44,838 nt of DNA from a virus: positions 1-44,838 of IMG/VR virus record IMGVR_UViG_3300045970_001348; one strand, 5' to 3'. The notes beneath the pieces were generated by a model. It was not told where the DNA came from. It searched no databases and saw nothing but the letters and a program-made list of their open reading frames with translations. Of this stretch, positions 1 through 6,770 are shown one piece after another. The position numbers and the translations under genes were made by a program. The first letter of the stretch is position 1. Every line of letters starts with the position of its first letter.

Positions 1-65
1 TCAGTTGGTAGAGTCCCAGATTGTGATTCTGGTCGTCGTGGGTTCGAGTCCCATCAGCCACCCCA
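1..65 (+). tRNA. tRNA-His (GTG), 3' part, cut by the window edge
   Basis: The anticodon stem CCAGA/TCTGG closes the loop TTGTGAT with anticodon GTG. The T-arm GTGGG-TTCGAGT-CCCAT follows, then the 3' acceptor strand and an encoded CCA at 63-65. Roughly the first dozen bases (5' acceptor strand and start of the D-arm) lie before the window. A terminator follows at 75-99. Confidence 0.93.
1..65. other. Candidate attL: phage-host junction in the tRNA-His 3' end
   Basis: The tyrosine recombinase gene ends inside the tRNA on the opposite strand, the usual arrangement for elements that integrate at tRNA 3' ends. The core probably lies in the T-arm, acceptor and CCA part. Its exact length cannot be fixed without attR, which is outside the window. 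Confidence 0.6.
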
Positions 66-1227
66 CCTCGGTAGAAGGCCCTTCGGGGCCTTTCTTTTTG
101 CCCTCTTCGGGCGCCGGGTGTGCCACTTTCGTGCCGCCGGGCGACACGTTGCCGGCCCAGGCCGCAATGTGGCTCTGGCCGAGGTGTGCGTAGCGCTGCA
201 CCATCGCCAGGCTGGCCCAGCCGCCGAGCTCCTGCAGCACCGGCAGCGGCGTGCCCTGCTGGACGTGCCAGCTCGCCCAGGTGTGGCGCAGATCGTGAAA
301 GCGCAGCCATGGCACCCCGGCCCTGGCCCGCGCCTTGTTCCAGGCGTGGTTGCTGATCTTGCCGGTAGGCTCATCGCTGACCTGGTGCGCATTGCCTTGT
401 GCGTCGGTCGTCCAGCGCGGCACCGGGAACACCCAACGCTTGTGCTTGCCATGCTGGCCAGCCAGCACCTGCAGCGCCTCGGCGTTCAGCGGCACGCTGT
501 GCGTCTTGCCTGCCTTCATCTGGTCTGCCTCGAACCACGCCACGGCGCGGCGCAGGTCAACCTGCGACCAGGTCAGCAGGCGGATGTTCGTCTCGCGCAG
601 ACCCGTGGCCAGGCCGAACGCGGCCATGGCGCGCAAGTGCGGCGGCAGCTCGTCCAGCAGCTCGGCCGCCTGCTCTCGCGTCAGCCAGGACACCTTCTTA
701 GCCGGCTCGGGCGCCTTGGCAATCGGCGGCACGGTGGCCAGCCAGCCACGGCCCTGGGCATAGTGCAGCACCGCGCTGAGCTGCGCCAGGTGCCGGTTCA
801 CCGTGGCCCCGCTGGTGGTCTTCGGCGCCGGCGGCTTCTTCTCTGCCGCGATCGCGCGCTCGATCTCGCGCCGGTTGACGGCCTCGCCCCGGCGCAGCTT
901 GGCCAGCTCGCGCACAGTGGAGTCGGTGATGTCGGCGATGGCCTTGCCTCGCAGGTGGCCGGTGAGCCAGCGCAGGACGCGCTTGATCTCCTCGATACTC
1001 TTTCTGTGCTGGTGGTCCGCCAGCCAGGCTAGGACCGCATCGTCCCAGCTTACGCGGGGGACTTCCCCGAGCCGGCGGACGCGCCAGAGATCGCCCGCAA
1101 GCGTGGCGGCGTATTCCTTCGCCTCGGCGTGGTCCGCGGTGCCAGTGCTGCGTCGAGCGCGCTTGCCGGCGACCTTGCCGAGATCAACCCACCAAGGGCC
1201 TCCCGGGTCGCGCTGATAGAGACGCAT
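1..1227 (-). CDS. int: Tyrosine recombinase (phage integrase)
   Basis: Site-specific recombinase of 408 aa expected to integrate and excise the prophage at tRNA-His. An N-terminal arm-binding/SAM-like region (about 1-175) precedes the catalytic domain. The catalytic set is complete: R211 (TGLRETN), K241, H311 and R314 (FHDLRHTW), W337 in the GGW motif (replacing the second His, as is common) and nucleophile Y346 (VQRYAHL). The start is set by AGGAGG at 1232-1237. Homology should end near residue 360. The last 45 or so residues are translated from the terminator and tRNA-His antisense strand, and the stop TGA lies in the tRNA D-arm (1-3). It overlaps the upstream excisionase-like gene by 178 bp. 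Confidence 0.95.
   Translation of the reverse strand: MRLYQRDPGGPWWVDLGKVAGKRARRSTGTADHAEAKEYAATLAGDLWRVRRLGEVPRVSWDDAVLAWLADHQHRKSIEEIKRVLRWLTGHLRGKAIADITDSTVRELAKLRRGEAVNRREIERAIAAEKKPPAPKTTSGATVNRHLAQLSAVLHYAQGRGWLATVPPIAKAPEPAKKVSWLTREQAAELLDELPPHLRAMAAFGLATGLRETNIRLLTWSQVDLRRAVAWFEADQMKAGKTHSVPLNAEALQVLAGQHGKHKRWVFPVPRWTTDAQGNAHQVSDEPTGKISNHAWNKARARAGVPWLRFHDLRHTWASWHVQQGTPLPVLQELGGWASLAMVQRYAHLGQSHIAAWAGNVSPGGTKVAHPAPEEGKKKGPEGPSTEVGWLMGLEPTTTRITIWDSTN
75..99 (+). terminator. Intrinsic terminator behind tRNA-His
   Basis: Perfect 7-bp stem AAGGCCC/GGGCCTT closed by a TTCG tetraloop and followed by TCTTTTT. It would end tRNA transcription. It lies within the integrase reading frame (antisense), so the element may carry it as a replacement for the terminator displaced by integration. 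Confidence 0.8.
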
Positions 1228-1406
1228 GGTGCCTCCTGGGCATTGCTGTACTGGGTGCGCAGCCAGGCGATCACGTCTTCCTCCACCAGGACGTAGGCCC
1301 GACCGATCCGCGCCGCCTGCAAGCCGCGATTGTGGATGCAGTCGCTCACTGTCTCTGCCGTGGTCTTCAGCAGATCGGCGGCTTCGTCGAGGGTGAGGGT
1401 GCGCAT
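1050..1406 (-). CDS. Excisionase-like HTH protein (MerR/HTH_17 type)
   Basis: 118 aa. The first 50 residues (MRTLTLDEAADLLKTTAETV onward, then GLQAARIGRAYVLVEEDVIAWL) form the compact winged helix of the excise/HTH_17 family: helix-turn-helix, a basic wing and a closing helix ending in a W. The position directly upstream of the integrase suits a recombination directionality factor. The remaining tail is low in recognisable features and lies in a frame overlapping the integrase N-terminus by 178 bp, so the functional protein may be only the first half. No strong Shine-Dalgarno is visible; a perfect palindrome lies just upstream (1427-1444). Confidence 0.75.
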   Translation of the reverse strand: MRTLTLDEAADLLKTTAETVSDCIHNRGLQAARIGRAYVLVEEDVIAWLRTQYSNAQEAPCVSISATREALGGLISARSPASALDAALAPRTTPRRRNTPPRLRAISGASAGSGKSPA

Positions 1407-1426
1407 GGGCGTGCGTGGCGGAAATG

Positions 1427-1444
1427 GGCCAACCAGGGTTGGCC
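1427..1444. repeat. Perfect 18-bp palindromic hairpin between two early genes
   Basis: GGCCAACC-AG-GGTTGGCC: arms of 8 bp and a 2-bp centre, 20 bp upstream of the excisionase-like start and just past the ParB-like stop. There is no T-run, so it is a poor intrinsic terminator. It could be an operator or a translation-modulating hairpin for the xis/int pair. Confidence 0.6.
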
Positions 1445-1453
1445 TACAGTGCG

Positions 1454-2299
1454 TTAGCCCTCTTCCCGCAGGGTAAGATGAATGCGGCACCCCTTGTTCA
1501 GCGCCTCCAACATTCCCAGGCCCCACACCTTTGCGCCGCCGCGTGCGTAGAACGTGGCCGCACGCTGTGCCGCATCCAGCAAGCCCGCGAAGCACACGCG
1601 GTTCACGCGCTCGCGCCAGCGCTTGTCCGTCAGGCTTTGCCCTTCCGGAAGGTGCGCTTCCAGCCATAGCAGGCCCTCAAACACGCGCTCGTTCAAGACC
1701 TGCCCCTGGCACACCTCAACCACCAGCGGCCATATACGGACAAGCATCTCGCGGTTGGAGTCGGCGGCGCTCAGCAGGGACGTCACGCACCGCACAGCGC
1801 CAGGGCCTGTCGTGTTGCTCGCCACACGGCCAGCCTGCCGAATCAGCGCATCGACGAAGGTCGTGGTGGCGTCGCCGCGCATCAACTGAGCCTTCCACTT
1901 CTCCAAGCTGGTGGGCAGCCGGCGGCCGGTATTGGCGTCGTAGAACCCGGCCGCCTCTTCCTTCGCGCTCTCGGTCTTGAACACGAGGCACGGCAGCAGG
2001 TCAATGTCGCTGCGCTTCAGTGCCGCCTGCACGCGGTGCTGGCCGTCCACCACGTAGAAGCGCTGTTCGTCTTCGCGCTTTGCCACCACGATCACACCGC
2101 ACGCCAGCCAACTCCACTTCTGGGCAATGTGCAGCACGCGGATGTGCGTGGCGTTGCGCTGGTAGCTGTGGTCCACCAGCAATTCACTCTTGCTCAGCCA
2201 CACCAGCTCTCCGGGCTTGTCCTTCAATTCCCAGCCGTACTGCTTCACCTTGTTGATGCCAGTCGCAGCGTTCACTTCGTTTCGCTTCATCGCTTGCAT
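1454..2299 (-). CDS. ParB/sulfiredoxin-fold protein (DUF6551-like)
   Basis: 281 aa. The N-terminal half has the ParB-N layout: a proposed positional segment 'HSYQRNATHIRVLHIAQKW' followed by VVDGQHRV (83-90), the signature of the ParB/Srx superfamily that binds nucleotides and may cut DNA or act as an NTPase. The C-terminal half is helical and unassigned. The start at 2299 is preferred over an upstream in-frame ATG because GGAG sits about 8 nt before it; the upstream part would cross the attC-like element. Similar proteins occur in Burkholderiales prophages near the integrase (family knowledge). The stop lies within GGGCTAAC, and an attC-like site lies 69 bp upstream of the start. Confidence 0.75.
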   Translation of the reverse strand: MQAMKRNEVNAATGINKVKQYGWELKDKPGELVWLSKSELLVDHSYQRNATHIRVLHIAQKWSWLACGVIVVAKREDEQRFYVVDGQHRVQAALKRSDIDLLPCLVFKTESAKEEAAGFYDANTGRRLPTSLEKWKAQLMRGDATTTFVDALIRQAGRVASNTTGPGAVRCVTSLLSAADSNREMLVRIWPLVVEVCQGQVLNERVFEGLLWLEAHLPEGQSLTDKRWRERVNRVCFAGLLDAAQRAATFYARGGAKVWGLGMLEALNKGCRIHLTLREEG

Positions 2300-2367
2300 A
2301 TTGAGTTCTCCGTTACCGGCCTCGTGGGCGGCCGGCATGCCCCTTGTGTCTCGCTTCGGAACCAGAG

Positions 2368-2425
2368 GGCTAACCCATCGCTCAAGCCGACACCCCACGG
2401 GTGCGGCTTAGCTCGAACGTTAGGC
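2368..2425 (+). repeat. attC-like integron recombination site (58 bp)
   Basis: Read on the plus strand it has every block of a gene-cassette attC in order: R'' GGCTAAC (2368-2374), L'' CTCAAGCCG (2381-2389), a short imperfect central hairpin, L' CGGCTTAGCTC (2404-2414) and R' GTTAGGC (2419-2425). The imperfect dyad with the AAGCCG/CGGCTT pair is typical of attC and unusual for anything else. The one departure from the RYYYAAC/GTTRRRY core is a G at R'' position 2. The stop codon of the HTH gene to its right lies within R'. No integron integrase is present in the window. Confidence 0.65.
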
Positions 2426-2653
2426 CTCTCCACCGCCCGCCTCTGACATGCGCCGGTCGATGAAGCGCTGCAGTTCGGCCACCGGGATGCACCTACGCTT
2501 GCCGTCTTTGAAGCTGCGGATTTCGCCGGTCGCAATGTGCGTGTACACACTACGCAGCGAGATACCCAGCCTTGCCGCGGCAACGTCTGGGCTCACCGTC
2601 ATCGGCTCAATGTTCGGCAGGGTCTCGGAATACTTCTTTTCTGAGGCTGTCAT
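2420..2653 (-). CDS. Small HTH_17 (MerR/AlpA-type) DNA-binding protein
   Basis: 77 aa. The segment from about 20 to 68 (SPDVAAARLGISLRSVYTHI, then a wing FKDGKRRCIP and VAELQRFID) is a standard excisionase/AlpA-type winged helix. It is a second such gene in the integration module, after the one at 1050-1406, so either could be the directionality factor or a transcription regulator. The start has GAGAGGAAGCGC just upstream. Its stop codon is in the R' core of an attC-like site, and a second partial attC lies 23 bp upstream of its start, so it has the outline of an integron gene cassette carried in reverse relative to its attC. Confidence 0.8.
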   Translation of the reverse strand: MTASEKKYSETLPNIEPMTVSPDVAAARLGISLRSVYTHIATGEIRSFKDGKRRCIPVAELQRFIDRRMSEAGGGEA

Positions 2654-2784
2654 GCGCTTCCTCTCTGGCCAGCAGGCCTAACAGGTCGGTCAAGCGGAGC
2701 CGCGGGAATGACTGGACCGAATGCCGGGCGGCACGTCTGTTTGCCGCACCATGGCGTCCTCAAGTGGGGTGTGCAGGCGCACAT
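2650..2784 (-). CDS. Possible 44-aa Cys-containing protein
   Basis: This reading frame starts in a TGATG overlap with the 80-aa gene upstream and stops in an ATGA overlap with the HTH gene downstream, matching the tight coupling of neighbouring genes. It encodes MCACTPHLRTPWCGKQTCRP at its N-terminus, with four Cys, then a Pro/Arg-rich tail. The frame runs across the second, degenerate attC-like site, so the tail could be an accident of that insertion. No family is recognised. Confidence 0.35.
   Translation of the reverse strand: MCACTPHLRTPWCGKQTCRPAFGPVIPAAPLDRPVRPAGQRGSA
2676..2726 (+). repeat. Second, degenerate attC-like site
   Basis: The left half is clear: R'' GCCTAAC (2676-2682) and L'' GTCAAGCGG (2689-2697). 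The right half is eroded: GACCGA (2715-2720) still pairs with TCGGTC (2686-2691), but no GTTRRRY core follows. It has the same orientation as the site at 2368-2425 and together they bracket the HTH gene. Confidence 0.4.
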
Positions 2785-3026
2785 CACGCCGCCTCCTTCG
2801 CCCGCCGCTGCATGTACCGCAGCGCGCGGATCTCGCCTGCCGTGAGCAGGTACTCATCCCACGGCTCGATTGCCGAGAGCGGAAGCCACTCGTACCGAGC
2901 GCGGCCGGAGACGGTAAGGCGCCCGATGGGAAGTCCATCGTCGTCGTAGTACATGCGGTGCACGCGGATGTGCACCGTGCCGTCTGGCTGGGTCAAGCGG
3001 TCGCCTGGGGATGGCTTGGTGGTCAT
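2784..3026 (-). CDS. Small conserved-looking phage protein (80 aa), unknown
   Basis: No family recognised. The middle holds short beta-like stretches (TVHIRVHRMYYDDDGLPIGR, then YEWLPLSAIEPWDEYL) and the C-terminus is a basic helix (RALRYMQRRAKEAA). The start overlaps the previous stop by ATGA, so it is translationally coupled in the early operon. Size and layout resemble accessory regulators of early phage operons, but nothing in the sequence proves a role. Confidence 0.7.
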   Translation of the reverse strand: MTTKPSPGDRLTQPDGTVHIRVHRMYYDDDGLPIGRLTVSGRARYEWLPLSAIEPWDEYLLTAGEIRALRYMQRRAKEAA

Positions 3027-3283
3027 GTCGGCTCACCCGTCGCAGCATCCCGCCAGCCGGTATCCAGCGCCCAGCGCAGCAGGACCGACGACAAGCCGTC
3101 GTCAATGCTCACCCGCAGCGTCGGGCAGCGCTTGGAATCCTCGCAGTTGTGCAGCGTCTGGATGAGCTGCTCGGCGCAGTCGAGCACCAGGTTCGTCTGC
3201 TCATCGTCGGCGGCGTCGAAGCGGCCTATCACCTTCCAACTGCCGCTGTTATTGAGCTCCAGGCGGACGGGTTTGGTCATCAT
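3023..3283 (-). CDS. Small phage protein (86 aa), unknown
   Basis: MMTKPVRLELNNSGSWKVIG at the N-terminus looks like a beta-strand pair, followed by an acidic helix (DDEQTNLVLDCAEQLIQTL) with Cys residues and a final segment with SVLLRWALDTGWRDA. Start overlaps the upstream stop (ATGA; a second ATG follows immediately). No recognised family. It is part of the chain of coupled small genes between the H-NS-like gene and the integration module. Confidence 0.7.
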   Translation of the reverse strand: MMTKPVRLELNNSGSWKVIGRFDAADDEQTNLVLDCAEQLIQTLHNCEDSKRCPTLRVSIDDGLSSVLLRWALDTGWRDAATGEPT

Positions 3284-3579
3284 GCAATGGCCCTCCCCAA
3301 GTCCCACACCGACGCAGGGACAAACTTGAGCTTCACCTTGCTGTCTTGCGGAGCGCGGCCTGGAGCAGACCCGACAGTCACGAAGATGCGCGGGTATCCG
3401 TGCGACTCTTTCGTGCTCAGCATGAAGTTGCGCTGCACCACGTTGTAAACGCTGAATCTCCAGCGCTCGTCATCGCCGAACTCCTCACGAATATCCGCCA
3501 TTGAGCGTGGCTCACGGCAGAACTCAAGCAGGCGGGCAAGGCGGCCCGCGCTGTCTTCGGTGCGGGGCCTCTGCTTCAT
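3280..3579 (-). CDS. Winged-helix-like small protein (99 aa)
   Basis: Residues about 12-60 (AGRLARLLEFCREPRSMADI, then REEFG and VYNVVQRNFMLS) have the pattern of a winged helix: two helices, a turn, a recognition helix, then a beta hairpin (PRIFVTV). This suggests DNA binding, but the family is not certain. The start overlaps the stop of the H-NS-like gene (ATGA), so the two are probably made together, which would fit a pair of transcription modulators. Confidence 0.65.
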   Translation of the reverse strand: MKQRPRTEDSAGRLARLLEFCREPRSMADIREEFGDDERWRFSVYNVVQRNFMLSTKESHGYPRIFVTVGSAPGRAPQDSKVKLKFVPASVWDLGRAIA

Positions 3580-4061
3580 GACGCCTGCACCTCTTCGGCC
3601 TTGACCTCGAACTCGGCCAGTTGGTGCCCATTGGCCAGCGCTACGCGCAGCCAGGTCGGCTTCAGGCCGCGACCCGACCAGGTGCTGCCGGTCATGGAGT
3701 CTCGGTACTTGGCGACGGTGCCAAGGCGGGCCGGCTTGGTGGACGGCGCCTCCTCGTTTTCGTCCTCGTCGTCGTCTTCCGCTTGCGGCGTCGGCATGTC
3801 GGCGAATCCGCTGGACGCCGGTGTCGGCATCGGCCACAGCGGCATCGACGGTGCCGGCGCCGGCTCAGGCGCCGCCTCTTCCTTGGCGCTATCGACCTTG
3901 ACGCCGTCGGCCAGGCAGTTGACCAGGTCGTCCTGGCTGGCCACGCGGACGGATGCGATGCGGCGCGTGACGTGCGCCAGGGCGGCGGCTGACGTGGATG
4001 CTCGAACGAGGTACACGACGCCCTCGACATTGATGTGATAGATCCTGGTTGCTGTTGCCAT
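3576..4061 (-). CDS. H-NS C-terminal-domain protein with a distinct N-terminal domain
   Basis: 161 aa in three parts. Residues 1-60 are an alpha/beta domain (IYHINVEGVVYLVRASTSAA through VRVASQDDLVNCL) unlike the H-NS oligomerisation helix. Residues 60-108 are a Pro/Ala then very acidic linker (EDDDEDENEE). Residues 111-142 match the H-NS DNA-binding domain (KYRDSMTGSTWSGRGLKPTW), with the AT-hook-like GRG loop at 130-132. The protein should bind AT-rich DNA in the minor groove but oligomerise differently from H-NS, or not at all. AGGAG lies upstream of the start. It may relieve or impose silencing on host or prophage promoters (inference). Confidence 0.85.
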   Translation of the reverse strand: MATATRIYHINVEGVVYLVRASTSAAALAHVTRRIASVRVASQDDLVNCLADGVKVDSAKEEAAPEPAPAPSMPLWPMPTPASSGFADMPTPQAEDDDEDENEEAPSTKPARLGTVAKYRDSMTGSTWSGRGLKPTWLRVALANGHQLAEFEVKAEEVQAS

Positions 4062-4081
4062 GTGTGGGCTCCTTTGGTTGG

Positions 4082-5701
4082 TTAGGCGGCTGCCTGTTGC
4101 AGTTGCTCGGGCGGCCATTCGACGTTGACGATTTCGGCATACTTGCCGGACTGGCGAATCTGGATGCGGGCGGGCTGCAGGAGCTCGTGCGTCACCTGCA
4201 GGGCCTCCTCGACGGTGGCCGGCATCGGCACCATGGCCCGGGTGTTCCACCAGCCCTGCGCCTTGCTGCGGGCCCAGCCGGGGGGGTGCTCGATGCACAC
4301 CCACTCGATAGCTACCGTGCGGATGCCGGACCAGTAGTCCACGCGCAGGGTGTCTGGCTTGCCGTCCTTGCCGTCGTTGTGCCGGTAGGCCACGCGGGTG
4401 ATGCTGTGCCACTGCGGCCCGGCCGGCGTCAGTACGTCGGCCACGCTGGCCTGGGTGAAGTGCGTGACGCGCTCAGCCTCCGGGAAGACCTGGCCGCACT
4501 CTGGGCAAGCCGGCGCTGCAGCAGGTGCCGGGTTGCCGCAGCCGTCGCAGTAGCGGAACGGTGCTCCGCGGGCGTCACCCTCCCTCGCTGGCGGCCGGGC
4601 CCGGCCCTTGACGGCATCCACCGGGCCCAGGGTGTAGGTGGTGTCGGTGAAGTCCAGCCACAGGCAGTCGGTCTTTCCGGGTGCCGTGCGCATGCCACGG
4701 CCGGCGATCTGCACGTACAGAACCGGGCTCTTGGTGGCGCGCAGCAGGGCTATGCAGTCCACCTCGGGCGCATCGAATCCGGTGGTCAGCACGGCCACGT
4801 TGACCAGGGCCCGCAGTCCTCCGCGCTTGAAGTCCTTGATGAGTGACTCGCGCTCGGCCTTTGGCGTCTTGGCGCTGACCACGGCGCAGGCGATCCCGTG
4901 CTTGTCGCGCAGCTCGGCGGCCAGGTGGTTGGCGTGCTCGACAGTCACGGCGAACACCAGCCACTTCTTGCGGTCGGCGGCCAGGCGGGCCAGCTCGGCG
5001 CAGGCCTTGGTCACCAGCTCGGCCTTGTCGCTGGCCTTGGCCAGTTGGCTGATGACGTAGTCACCACCGCTGGTGCCCACGCCTTCGGAGCTGATGCGGG
5101 TCTCGACTGGTGCCGGCACGAGCGGGGACAGGTAGCCGTCCTTGAGCAGTTCGCCCATGGTGACGCGGGATGCGACGTGGCTGAAGACGCCCTGCTGCGT
5201 CAGCCAAATGCCGTCTCCGCGAAAGGCGGTACCGGTCCAGCCGATGACGCGCATGGCCGGGCAATAGCGCCGCAGATCGTCGATCAGCTTGCGGTACATG
5301 GTCGCCTCGCTGCTGCTGATCAGGTGGCACTCGTCGACCAGCATCAGATCGACCTGGCCGAGCTGGTGCGCGCGCTTGGCGATGCTGCCGATGGTGGCGT
5401 AGGTGATCGCCCGGCCGAGCTGGCGACTGCCGACGCTGGCGCTGTAGACGCCCACGGGGGCGGCTGGCCACACCTGCAGCAGCTTCTGCAGGTTCTGCTC
5501 GATCAGCTCCTTGACGTGCACCACCATCAGGGTGCGGGTATCCGGGTAGGCCTCGATCGCACGGCGGCACAGCTCGGCGATCAGCACCGACTTGCCGGCG
5601 CCCACCGAGGCCTCGACGACCGGGTCGCCGTCCGGGTGGGACTCGAACCAGGTCCACAGATCGGCCAGGACGCGGTCCTGGTAGGGGCGAAGCTGGATCA
5701 C
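4082..5701 (-). CDS. DEAD/DEAH-type superfamily 2 helicase with zinc ribbon
   Basis: 539 aa. Helicase core: Q-motif region LRPYQDRVL, Walker A ASVGAGKS (31-38), Walker B DECH (123-126), motif III-like TGTAF (156-160), motif V TTGFDAPEVD and motif VI QIAGRGMR (331-338). A four-Cys ribbon follows (C385, C388, C399, C402) and then a C-terminal domain of about 130 residues that is probably phage-specific. It resembles UvrB/Res-type helicases in phage replication modules. The GTG start overlaps the stop of the Cas4-like nuclease gene (GTGA), suggesting coupled production and shared work on DNA ends or recombination. Confidence 0.93.
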   Translation of the reverse strand: MIQLRPYQDRVLADLWTWFESHPDGDPVVEASVGAGKSVLIAELCRRAIEAYPDTRTLMVVHVKELIEQNLQKLLQVWPAAPVGVYSASVGSRQLGRAITYATIGSIAKRAHQLGQVDLMLVDECHLISSSEATMYRKLIDDLRRYCPAMRVIGWTGTAFRGDGIWLTQQGVFSHVASRVTMGELLKDGYLSPLVPAPVETRISSEGVGTSGGDYVISQLAKASDKAELVTKACAELARLAADRKKWLVFAVTVEHANHLAAELRDKHGIACAVVSAKTPKAERESLIKDFKRGGLRALVNVAVLTTGFDAPEVDCIALLRATKSPVLYVQIAGRGMRTAPGKTDCLWLDFTDTTYTLGPVDAVKGRARPPAREGDARGAPFRYCDGCGNPAPAAAPACPECGQVFPEAERVTHFTQASVADVLTPAGPQWHSITRVAYRHNDGKDGKPDTLRVDYWSGIRTVAIEWVCIEHPPGWARSKAQGWWNTRAMVPMPATVEEALQVTHELLQPARIQIRQSGKYAEIVNVEWPPEQLQQAAA

Positions 5702-6765
5702 GCCACCATCCTCGCCTGCGGGAACTCGCCCTTGATCGCCTGCACGGTCTCGTCGCCCAGCATGCTGGCGTGCTGCGTCGCGCGGATCTCAATCGAGCTG
5801 TAGCCGGGCGGGTAGCCGTTGACGAACTCGCCGGCGCCGTTGGGCAGTGTGTAGCTCACGGCCAAATTGCCGTCGACCTCTTCCTTGGCATCGGTCTGCT
5901 GGGCGATGCTCTCCAGAAGGATCGGGATATACCGATGCCCGCTGCATCCGGCGCGCTGCGTGGCGTCGTCAAGGGCCACGCCCTCGAGCTCGCACTGCCA
6001 CACGCCGCCGTCGACATCCACGCGCGGCGTGCTGTGGGCGCAGGTGCGGCAGTTGACATCGGGCAGCGCCTGGCCGTGGCACTGCGCATGGAACGGGCAC
6101 CACTTGCACTCGAACCAGGCTGGGTCGGCGCTGAGCCTGGCCGGCGGCGTGCTGCTGGTGATGATGCGCCGGGCCCGCTCCAGCGTGCGGGTGAACTCGA
6201 CCTGGTCGAACTCGACCCGCTCGGCGTACACCTCGCTGGTGTTCTTGTTCTCGGCCAGGTACATGGCGCGCTCCATGCCCGTCAGGCCCATGTAGACCTG
6301 CATCTGCGTCCAGTGCATCGGCTTGGCCTCACGCACCTTCTTCTTCACCAGCTCGTCGAAGCTCTTCTGGCCGTGCGTCTTCTGCTCGCAGACGTGCCAG
6401 GTCTTCGGCGCCTCGGGCAAGCCGAGCACGGCCGCATCCAGGCTGCCGCCGAAGTGGCCTCCGATGTCGGCGACGCGGATCTGCTGGCCGAACTCGTCGA
6501 ACTCGTGGACCTCGCAGCCGATCCCGCGCAGCTCGGCCATGAAGCGGGGCTCGGCCCGCTTGCCGGTGTCGAACAGGCGCAGCATGCGGCCGTCGAAGCC
6601 TTCAGCGCCTGCCCAGCGGAACAGCAGCCACAGGTATCGGTCGCAGGCGTGGCCGATCACGCTGGCGCCCAAGTGCGCCCGGTGGCCGCCGGGCGTGGTG
6701 CGCTCGTACCACCGGTAGATGGCCGCCACCGTGCTGGTGGTGTCTGGCTTGGGGATGGCGGCCAT
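5698..6765 (-). CDS. Cas4-like PD-(D/E)XK exonuclease with iron-sulfur cysteines
   Basis: 355 aa. The nuclease core has D110 (GGSLDAAVLG), E127 and K129 (CEQKT) and a downstream helix with Q (MHWTQMQVYM), the PD-(D/E)XK order. C41 together with C220, C223 and C229 (CKWCPFHAQC) matches the split four-Cys arrangement of the Cas4/AddB iron-sulfur cluster. A second group (C239, C242, C258, C274) adds an apparent zinc knuckle that ordinary Cas4 proteins lack. It lies between the helicase and the DUF669/Sak4 genes, so it is probably the end-resecting nuclease of the phage single-strand annealing system. ATG is preceded by a weak GAG; the gene is 5 bp past the DUF669 stop. Confidence 0.9.
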   Translation of the reverse strand: MAAIPKPDTTSTVAAIYRWYERTTPGGHRAHLGASVIGHACDRYLWLLFRWAGAEGFDGRMLRLFDTGKRAEPRFMAELRGIGCEVHEFDEFGQQIRVADIGGHFGGSLDAAVLGLPEAPKTWHVCEQKTHGQKSFDELVKKKVREAKPMHWTQMQVYMGLTGMERAMYLAENKNTSEVYAERVEFDQVEFTRTLERARRIITSSTPPARLSADPAWFECKWCPFHAQCHGQALPDVNCRTCAHSTPRVDVDGGVWQCELEGVALDDATQRAGCSGHRYIPILLESIAQQTDAKEEVDGNLAVSYTLPNGAGEFVNGYPPGYSSIEIRATQHASMLGDETVQAIKGEFPQARMVA

Positions 6766-6770
6766 CTGGC

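Noticed and set aside
2287-2398. Extended N-terminus of the ParB-like protein from 2398
   Set aside because: It would be translated from the attC-like element; the ATG at 2299 has a ribosome site and starts the plausible protein.
4062-4081. attC-like GCCTAACC at the helicase stop
   Set aside because: No matching GTTRRRY partner or AAGCCG/CGGCTT pair; just a stop codon followed by a ribosome site (AGGAG).
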